From Calliopum simillimum (lineage: Eukaryota > Arthropoda > Insecta > Diptera > Lauxaniidae): 64,000 nucleotides of DNA. The DNA lies in assembly GCA_951812925.1 (NCBI GenBank), contig OX638371.1, positions 39,902,101 through 39,966,100 of the forward strand, given 5' to 3'. Both the position numbers and the translations under genes were made by a program. Below the pieces are notes generated by a model. The model was not told the DNA's origin. It worked only from the letters and a program-made list of their open reading frames with translations, and searched no databases. The first letter of the stretch is position 1. The number at the start of each line of letters is the position of its first letter. Shown one piece after another: positions 56,880-64,000 of this stretch.

Positions 56880-57858
56880 ACGTTAGTCCTGGTAATTTGG
56901 ATGCTATCCAACAACTCATACATTTATCAACACTCCCTTTTCTTGAACCTTCGGACTGGATGATCCCAAATAAAAGACCAAGAGTCTCTTCTGGGGTTAA
57001 TAAAATCACCAAATTGATAAAAGATGTTAAAAAACAAATAAGTGAAGCCAAGAATACAATAGTAGGAGATATTAGCGCTGCACCCAAGCTGGATAACAAA
57101 TCCAAAGTCAAAATCAGTGAACGGGGGAATGTTTTGTCCTCTAATTATTGTTAAGCATGTCAGAAAAGTTTAGAGAGTCTAATGGGCTTGAGGCTTTTTC
57201 TTTTACACCAAAAGATGAGCAGCCAAACAATTTAGTATTGGAAGGATTTCCTTCTGACTGTGAAGCCCAAGAAATTTTAGACGAAATAAATCGTTTTTTA
57301 CCTGGTGGAGTTGACAAAATTGTTAACTTCACAACACCAAAATGATTAAGAGAAGGTATAAAATATAATCTATTTTTGTTCAGATTTCCACCGGGCAAAG
57401 ATGTTAGTGATATTTTAAAATTAAAATATCTTTTCAACACGGTAATTAAGTGGAAAAAACTGAAGAAAGTCGTTGAACCACTTCAATGTAAGAGATGCAA
57501 ATAATTTGGGCATATTGCCAAAAATTATGGTAACAGTTACAAGAGCGTGAAATGCGTAAAAGTGCACCAACCGGGTGAATGTGGTATTATAAAAGATTCT
57601 GGTTTGAAACCCATTTGTGTTAATTGCGAGGGCAATACTCTCACTAACTATCGAGGCTGCATAATGTATAAAGATAATTGTAATTATAAGAAAGACATTT
57701 TTAAAAAAGCGAAAGAAAAGAGAGGCAAAAAGAAAGCCTCCTTCTTTATGCCTTCTAAATCTCAACCTCTTCCTCTTACTGTATCTTATATCACCCACTT
57801 TAGGCAACGGAATGATCCTCCTACTGAAACGATAAAAGATAACACTAGAGATGTTTGA
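56880..57858 (+). pseudogene. Jockey-type non-LTR retrotransposon ORF1
   Basis: Gag-like nucleic-acid-binding protein of a LINE. Three frames carry, in order, a basic N-terminal part (56897-57154), FSFTPKDEQPNNLVLEGFPS and LPGGVDKIVNFTTPK (57158-57345), then FPPGKDVSDILKLKYL, CKRCK-stop-FGHIAKNYG, VKCVKVHQPGEC and CVNCEGNTLTNYRGC (57380-57860). The zinc-knuckle series with the preceding PRE_C2HC-like region is typical of the Jockey clade. At least two stops and two frameshifts; one His/Cys position of the first knuckle is changed to Tyr. ORF2 (endonuclease/RT) is absent, and the 5' end abuts the palindrome cluster. Confidence 0.8.
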
Positions 57859-58416
57859 TATATCGATACCCGTGACTTGGTCGCAGTGACCGCTTCTGCG
57901 ACCATCGATTTGAAATAGTTACCAGTGACTTACAAAATCTGTGGTCAAAAAAGTGGTCATGGAAATTTTTGGTTTTTCCTGTAGGTAATAATTTGATAGT
58001 TAAAAAGTAGTCGGGGCTTTTTTTGAATACGTTTGCTATTTTACCATCGAACGAGAAGTATTAATCAAATGGTTATTATATAGGCTACCTACCAAATTTC
58101 AACAAAATAGCTATTATAATTTACGAGATATAAAGTGTTAAAGTGCTTAGTCAATCAATCATTAAAAAATGGGCGTGGCACCGTTTGTTTTCAATCACAT
58201 TAATTGCAACTATGTGTTACAATAAGAATTAAGAAATAATGACAACGTACTTGGTAATGCCAATAATTCCCTATCGGTTTGGTTTTCAATACTATTCCAG
58301 AATTAATCAATTTCACTTGTATTGTATGATTGGTCTCCAATTTTTCAGTCTTCTCATTAATTCTGATCGTCTACTTCTACTATGGTCATCTAACTCACTA
58401 GATGGATTGATTTTTG
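57859..58416. other. Spacer upstream of the CACTA-like gene
   Basis: AT-rich. No TIR could be assigned. The ORF starting at 58239 is hydrophobic and reads in a different frame from the gene. Confidence 0.35.
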
Positions 58417-59845
58417 AAATGACGACGAGGACTGCTATTTTAGCTACGATGATGGAGACGCTGAAGCAATCATGTTGGACGAAGAAGGTGCCAATGACAA
58501 CGAAGGGAACAACGACATGGAAGATTTTCGAAATTGGGGGAGAAAAATTCCGAACACGTTGCTCACTGAACTGTTGTTAATTTTGCGCAGGGGAATTCTA
58601 CCGGAGCTTCCGAAAACAGTTGATATATTTTTAAAATGCAGACATGATTTCCAAATAGTCACAGTGGAAAATACTTTTGCACGAAAAGCGCAGTTTGTAT
58701 ATTGCGAAAGGTCTTTTGACTCGAATTAATCCAGCTATTCACCCAAACCGGATTATAGTTTAATTTTTCATGTTGATGGAGCGCCAATTTATCGGTCCAG
58801 TCCTTTTCAATTTTGGCCGATTTAGTGTCGGCAAGAGCGATGATCAAATGCACTAAAGACCACACTGGCTTCCACTGTTATGAAAGATGCACAACTGTCA
58901 GTAAAAAAATCGAAGGGAAAATGTGTTTTTAAAAAAAAATCGGAACAATTTCAAAGCAGTTTTCGAGCACAATTGCATCTTGAGCATCATATTGCTGTCA
59001 CTCCTTTGATTGATAAGCCTGGTTTGGACATGATCACCATGTTCCTTCTTCATTACATGCATTTGGTGCCGTTGTGTATTATGAAAAAATTTATTGAATT
59101 TTGGCTGGAATCTAAGCACCCCGGTGTTCAGTTGAACAACGTCAAAAAATAGTTACTCGATTTGATGCTTCAAGCGACAAAACCGCAGGTCCCGTACGAT
59201 TTTCTACGCAAAACCCAGTCAATTCAATAAATCGCTCATTAAAAAGCTACGCAACACAATTTTTTTCTTCTTTACGCCTGTGTACCTGTGCTTAAGACGT
59301 TATTGTCGGAGACTTTGAACAAACATTTTCTGCTGGTGTTTACAGCATACCGAATTTTGTGTTCGCCTGAACTTGAATATTGCACACGGGATATGCAAAA
59401 CTGTGTTTAGAAAAAGTTGTAGAGCTTACGCCTTTACATTATGGCAGATCTAATTTGCCAATAAATGCTCACAATTTGTTGCATATTGCTGATTATGCTG
59501 CTAACATGAACTGCGATTTGCACACTTTTTCTACTTTCCCTTTTGAAAGCATGCTTGGCAGTATGAAAAAAATTTGTAGTGGCGCGAATGAAATGTTCTT
59601 CAAAAATAAAAGACAACATGCCGAAAATTGTTTCTCATGTGTTAGAGTTAAGAGAAAAAATGCATCAGGGTGTACGACATGCTACAAAAGTACAATACAA
59701 ACAGTCTGATCTTACAGTGAAATCGCCAAATACTACGGTAATTCTCGAAAATGATTCTTGTTTCATTATTAAAAAAAAATGGGAGTGCAAGAAGATCAGA
59801 GTATTTTGTTGCATGGAGAATTTTGGGCACTGATGGATCTTACAT
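58417..59845 (+). pseudogene. CACTA/EnSpm-like animal transposase
   Basis: The N-terminal acidic stretch (DDEDCYFSYDDGDAEAIM) leads to RNWGRKIPNTLLTELLLIL and ELPKTVDIFLKCRHDF, then, after stops and shifts, DYSLIFHVDGAPIYRSSPFQ (the nDGxPxxxSS..FWPI box, 58755-58815), LEHHIAVTPLIDKPGLDMIT and LLHYMHLVPLCIMKKFIEFW (the LDYMHLVxLGVMKK box), and PINAHNLLHIADYAANMNCD followed by FSTFPFESMLGSMKK (59450-59570). This order is that of an abundant insect and cnidarian transposase family resembling plant CACTA proteins (DUF4218-like end). Six or more frame changes; dead. The superfamily label is my inference. Confidence 0.65.
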
Positions 59846-59914
59846 TAAATATTCCACCGACTCCAGAATTCGATGTGAACAAGTGAAAAAAAAACTAGTA
59901 AGGGTGTTACCTTT

Positions 59915-60584
59915 GGCCTGGCTAAACATTAAATACCCTACACAGCAGTGTTTTGAAAATTTTGCTTATATGGGAGGTGCCATGCCCTCTTGTCCGAATT
60001 CACCCAGTTTTTTCTCAGAATTTGCATTTATAGTTTTAATATATGAGTGAAATTTGGTTGGATTATCTCAAAAAATGCATTTTGAAGCTTTTGCTTGTAT
60101 GGGAGGTGCCACGCCCTCTTGTCCGATTTTATCCAATTTTTACTTAAAGCTTGTATTTATAGTTCTTAGTGTCTTGAGTGAAATTTAGTTCGATTATCTG
60201 AAAAAATATTTTCAGAATAGCGTTTTGAAGCTTTAGCTTATATGAAAGGTGCCACGCCCTTTTGTCCGAATTCGCCCAGTTTTTGCTCAGAGCCTGCAAT
60301 TACAATTCTTAGTGATTATTTGTATTTTGGTTGTATTGTCGTGAAAAATACTCCAAAAGTTGCATTTTGAAGATATTTTTTGTATGGGCGGTAGGCGTGT
60401 CCATTAACCGATTTCGCTCATTTTCAATCCCCCGAGCTATCTTTGACGACGAAGGCTGTGTATCAAATTTCATTGAATTATCTTGCTTAGTTTTCCCAAA
60501 AAATGTATTTCCACACACAGCCAGCCAGCCAGACAGACGGACATGGCTATATCGACTCAGGAGGTGACGCTGATCAAGAATATA
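59915..60584 (+). repeat. Dispersed fly repeat, left part (split by Tc1)
   Basis: Same family as 36348-36985. From TTTGGCCTGGCTAAACATT through three degenerate GGAGGTGCCACGCCCTCTTG units (about 59970, 60090, 60240), the CCAGCCAGCCAG microsatellite and GCTATATCGACTCAGGAGG to GATCAAGAATATA, where the Tc1 element begins. Confidence 0.8.
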
Positions 60585-60899
60585 CAGTAGGTCCAAGCCA
60601 AAGTCGTACACCAAACAAACTTTTTTTCAATGCCCCAAAACTAAGTATGCAAAAATAATTTAAGAAATTTGAAGTACACTTTTAAATAGCCTATTTAATC
60701 CTTCAATTTTAACAAAAAACCAAACTTGAAATTTTCCGTTATTTTTGAAAATAAATAAAAAGTTACAGAAATCAAGCATATTCAGTACCAAAGCCAAAGT
60801 CGTACACCTTAACAAAATTATATTTTTTACAATACATGAGTTCAGTAATTAGTGTACATTATTTTGGTTTTATTTGTCATGTTTAGTCCTTTTGGTATC

Positions 60900-61303
60900 C
60901 TTTGAATTAGTTTTTCACAATTTTTTCCCATTTTCCATGAATACCCTTTTCAGTTCAGTTTTTGAAGAAATATTGTGCTGGCGAACTTTTGCGTCTAGAT
61001 AATTCCACAAGATTTTAATATCATTTATGTCTGGACCCCGTGCCAGTGTTGCGAATATATCGGGACAGTTCTATTGAATCCATGATCTCATATTATAAGG
61101 AATATGTTTGAGATCGTTTTCTTGGTAAAAGTACCTATTACTACATTGACCAAGTTTATCCTTAAATTGCAGTAAATTTAGTCTTAAAATGTTCAAATAA
61201 ATCTTATGATCCTTTCTTCCATCAACAAAATGGAGTATTCTAGGCCTAGCTGCTGAAAAGAGCCCCAAACCATTAGTGAACCACCTTCATGTTTTACATT
61301 TGG
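60900..61303 (-). pseudogene. Tc1 transposase C-half, left arm
   Basis: The minus frame reads GLFSAARPRILHFVDGRKDH, IYLNILRLNLLQFKDKLGQC, YFYQENDLKHIPYNMRSWIQ, then a stop and, in the same frame, LARGPDINDIKILWNYLDAK. These are the C-terminal Tc1 DDE blocks, but the second Asp (usually QQDND) is Glu and the final Glu of the PIENLW box is replaced by Lys. Inactive. Confidence 0.8.
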
Positions 61304-61388
61304 TCTAACGTTTTTCTTTAATAAAGAAGAAGCATCAAGAGGCTTGGTTGCTGTTTGCTAAAACTCACTGCCATAAAGATTTTTTCTT

Positions 61389-61890
61389 TTGAAAAAGGTC
61401 CTCTTCTTGAATAAAAGTAAGATTAATACTTTTGGATCAGACGGCAGACCAACTGAACCACCTTGTTCGAAAAACCTTAAACCATATGTAAAACATGACG
61501 GTGGTTCACTAATGGCTTGGGGCCCTTTTTCAGCAGCTGGGCCTGGAATACTCCATTTTGTTGATAGTAGTAAGGATCATAAGATGTATTTGAACATTTA
61601 GAGACTAAATTTATTGCAATATAAGAATAAACTTGGTCAATGTAGTGATATGTATTTTTACCAAGAAAACGATCTCAAATATATTCCTTATAATATGAGA
61701 TCATGGATTCAATAGAACTGTCCCAATATATTCGCAACACTGGCACGGGGTCCAGATATAAATGATATTAAAATCTTGTGGAATTATCTGGACGCGAAAG
61801 TTCGCCAGCACAATATTTCTTCAAAAACTGAACTGAAAAGGGTATTCATGGAAAATGGGAAAAAATTTATCCAAGCTATTGTGAAAAACT
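61389..61890 (+). pseudogene. Tc1 transposase C-half, loop and right arm
   Basis: The plus frame starts in the loop with KINTFGSDGRPTEPP, then KHDGGSLMAWGPFSAAGPGI and, past a stop after MYLNI, the same blocks as the left arm (YFYQENDLKYI, GPDINDIKILWNYL). The loop therefore supplies the unique part and fixes plus as the original orientation. The N-terminal HTH domain is missing. Confidence 0.8.
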
Positions 61891-62211
61891 AATTCAAAGG
61901 ATGCCAAAAGGACTAAACATGACAAATAAAAACAAAATAATGTACACAAATAACTGAACTCATTTAAAAATTATAATTTTGTTCAGGTGTACGACTATGG
62001 CTTTGGTACTGAATATGCTTGATTTCTGTAACTTTTTATTTATTTTCAAAAATAACGGAAAATTTCAAGTTTGGTTTTTTGTTAAAATTGAAGGATTAAA
62101 TAGGCTATTTAAAAGTGTACTTCAAATTTCTTAAATTATTTTTGCGTACTTAGTTTTGGGGCATTGAAAAAAAGTTTGTTTGGTGTACGACTTTGGCTTG
62201 GACCTACTGTA

Positions 62212-62300
62212 TATACTTTTCGATATCTGCCACGCCTCCTTCCCTGCGTTACAAACGGAAGGACAAAGTGAATATACCCTGGGTGTAGGGTATAAAAAGT
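62212..62300 (+). repeat. Dispersed fly repeat, right part
   Basis: TATATACTTTTCGATATCTG, CCACGCCTCC, GCGTTACAAACGGAAGGAC and CTGGGTGTAGGGTATAAAAA complete the copy begun at 59915. Confidence 0.8.
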
Positions 62301-63003
62301 TGTGAAACTCAGTGTAAGACCATCGCCTGGTGCTCCGCTAGAAAATATGATTGTACCACTTTTGCATAAGTATGTGCTGAAATAAAGAGACATAATTTGG
62401 TCGTATTTGGTAGTATTTGCAACTATGTAAGGTTCTTTCTAAACTATCGCGACCTTTGTATAGCAGTAGGCAGACCCTTTAAAAATAACCTTACAACTAT
62501 CTAACCTTACATCAGCTAACTTTGATAAGATCTTGTAGGTCGTACAGAAATTAAAATTCAGTGTTATCAGACAAAATAATATTTCCTAGTAAAAGTAAAA
62601 TAAAAATGATTTTAAATATTTATTAAGTCTGTTCGTTAAAAAATAACTTTCTAAGTATTTATTAAGTCTTAGAACAAAAAGCGTTCGTATAAACTAAAAT
62701 TTGATGCTTTGCGTCACAAAAAAAGAATACAGCTAATCATTTGCTCTCCAGATTAGGTCTGTACAAACCGATTTTTTCGATTTTGTAAAAATATATACAA
62801 TTTTGAATAAAATGACACCTCGATCACATGAAAATACGTTTTGAAATCGTTAAATGAAAAACTGAAGTTTGTACGAGTAGATATCGAAGTTCAAAGTTTG
62901 CCAATTTTTACAGGGTAGAGGTTCGGTTAGACCGCTTTTATTGGTAGGGGAGGGGGGCTAGTGTGGACTGGGGGCTAGTGTGGACAAATTCAAATTCTTG
63001 CGC
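62301..63003. other. Spacer
   Basis: Mostly AT-rich. 62945-62990 has a GC-richer duplicated GGGGGCTAGTGTGGAC just before the PIF copy. No gene. Confidence 0.4.
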
Positions 63004-63895
63004 CGCACAGTGCGTTGAGCCCATACAAGCAATGGTCAAAAATAGAAGGAGTGGTTGGATATCAATGAAATTTGGTACTATAAGTAATTTGGGGTCGCTG
63101 AGCTCAAAAATGACCTCAGATTTGTTGTAAACTTTATAGTTTTGCTAAAAACCAGGTATTTAGGACGATTTTCTTAAGGTCCATATATAACGATGACGAA
63201 AAAGTAATGTTTAATGTTAACAAATAAAATGTACGTAGTAGAAATAATGTTTTTTGTACTTGTGAGACCATTTGTGTTAATAAAAACAAAAAAAAAAATT
63301 TTCAACATAAATTTTATATTTCATACAAATTTTTCGTTTTAAGCATTTTTTAAAAAAAGAAAACAAATATTTGTAGGACGAAGTAGGAAAAGTTATTTGC
63401 AGTTCTTGATTATATAGAATTCGAACTAGTAAATTAAGAAAAAAAACGGCACTTATTTTTATAAGATTTGTTTTTTTTTTTTTCATCGAAATTTGTCAAT
63501 TTCTGAAGTTTTTCATTTCATAATATCGTGTATTAAAATCACTACAATATACATCAAATTATATATTTTCCAAAATATTTTAGTTTTATTTATTTACTCA
63601 AATAATATTTATAATAAAAAACTTTACTTCGCTTAGTTTAATCAAAAGACAAATTTTTGATAATTATTTGTTTAAGAGAACCCAAAACGAAATGAATATA
63701 ACATGCCTTTTTTTGAAAAATGTCTCAACTTTGAAGTGTCACAGCGTAGCCAAAACTGAGTTTTTCCCCTAAATATTTTGTTTTTATTTTATTGATACAA
63801 TTACCTGTCGATTGATACCAATATTATTAGGTTTCGAGTCACAAAAAATTTTGATTTTTGCCCACTAGCCAACGCAGTGTGCGCCGTTTTGAATT
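63004..63895 (-). mobile_element. PIF/Harbinger 5' part, inverted copy C
   Basis: Reverse complement of about 17700-18540: shares TCTCTTAAACAAATAATTAT, GATTAAACTAAGCGAAGTAA and AACTCAGTTTTGGCTACGC (each inverted), and the start of the transposase exon (PATPSIFDH...LYGLNALCG, 63003-63060). The outer 330 bp with the TIR are not present before the window end; similarity stops near 63895. Confidence 0.8.
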
Positions 63896-64000
63896 TTTTG
63901 TTTCTGCTTAATATTTTTCAAGTTGGTACGCACTCTGCATTTCCAAAAAAAAAAATTAATTTGTTGACAGTTCAGCTTTCCATGATAATGTGACCGTACG
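63896..64000. other. Window end, unassigned
   Basis: AT-rich; no continuation of the PIF element recognised. Confidence 0.4.

Larger units (their letters stand above)
60585..62209. mobile_element. Tc1-type foldback with duplicated half-transposase
   Basis: Ends CAGTAGGTCCAAGCCAAAGT and inverse, TA on both sides (60583-60584, 62210-62211). The left arm 60585-61303 and right arm 61483-62209 are near-identical inverse copies of about 720 bp, each including the C-terminal half of a Tc1 transposase. Only the 179-bp loop is unpaired. A second TIR-like block (GCCAAAGTCGTACACC) lies about 205 bp inside each end. Confidence 0.9.

Noticed and set aside
57421..57807. 128-codon minus ORF opposite the Jockey knuckles
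   Set aside because: Shadow of the plus-strand ORF1, which has the zinc knuckles.
59930..62296. 4-bp TAAA target duplication for the dispersed repeat
   Set aside because: The 36-kb copy shows homologous sequence continuing past that point, so the apparent duplication is part of the repeat.

Overview
The window reads as nuclear DNA of an insect, most probably a higher fly; a tephritid-like acalyptrate is a guess. Support: strong AT richness, split genes with GT-AG introns, and a dense set of animal-type transposons (PIF/Harbinger, hAT, Tc1/mariner, P, Transib-like, mdg1/412-type Ty3-gypsy, Jockey-type LINE). No rRNA, tRNA gene, CRISPR array or prokaryotic operon was seen.

Only one stretch looks like a conserved host gene: exons of MMS22L (replication-fork repair partner of TONSL) on the minus strand at 12.5-16.3 kb. 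It lacks the C-terminal third and appears frame-broken in the middle. It lies between two copies of the 5' end of the same PIF/Harbinger element (11.91 and 17.37 kb). The outer left end (TTA before 11910) and the only right end found (TTA after 25940) carry matching 3-bp flanks, so the gene piece may sit inside a composite transposon. A BEN-domain-like split gene with frame breaks lies at 5.3-6.1 kb.

Layout. 0-11.9 kb: dispersed repeats, a TA-flanked MITE, foldbacks, the BEN-like gene and two 200-bp tandem dimers. 11.9-26 kb: the PIF/Harbinger complex with a broken transposase (+), a broken partner protein (-), and two TA-flanked elements inserted back to back. 26-34 kb: spacer, a degraded transposase-like ORF, a small MITE and a foldback. 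34-43 kb: a gypsy pol gene on minus, cut by a mariner, by a 4-kb hAT-type element (8-bp duplication GTGTGATC) and by a transposase ORF with a 64-bp intron. 43-47.4 kb: an older repeat cut by a second hAT-type element (duplication ATTGTTCA) that carries inverted 108-bp satellite arrays and a Transib-like element (CACAGTG ends, CGTCG duplication). 48-51.4 kb: a broken P-element transposase with THAP domain and an inverted P fragment. 51.7-56.9 kb: LTR-like scraps and nested palindromes. 56.9-62.3 kb: Jockey ORF1, a CACTA-like transposase, and a Tc1 foldback inside a dispersed repeat. 63.0-63.9 kb: an inverted third copy of the PIF element's 5' part.

Every transposase or polyprotein read here is interrupted, so the region looks like heterochromatin-like nested TE accumulation. 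Domain names come from reading translations by eye against remembered families. Boundaries without target duplications are approximate.
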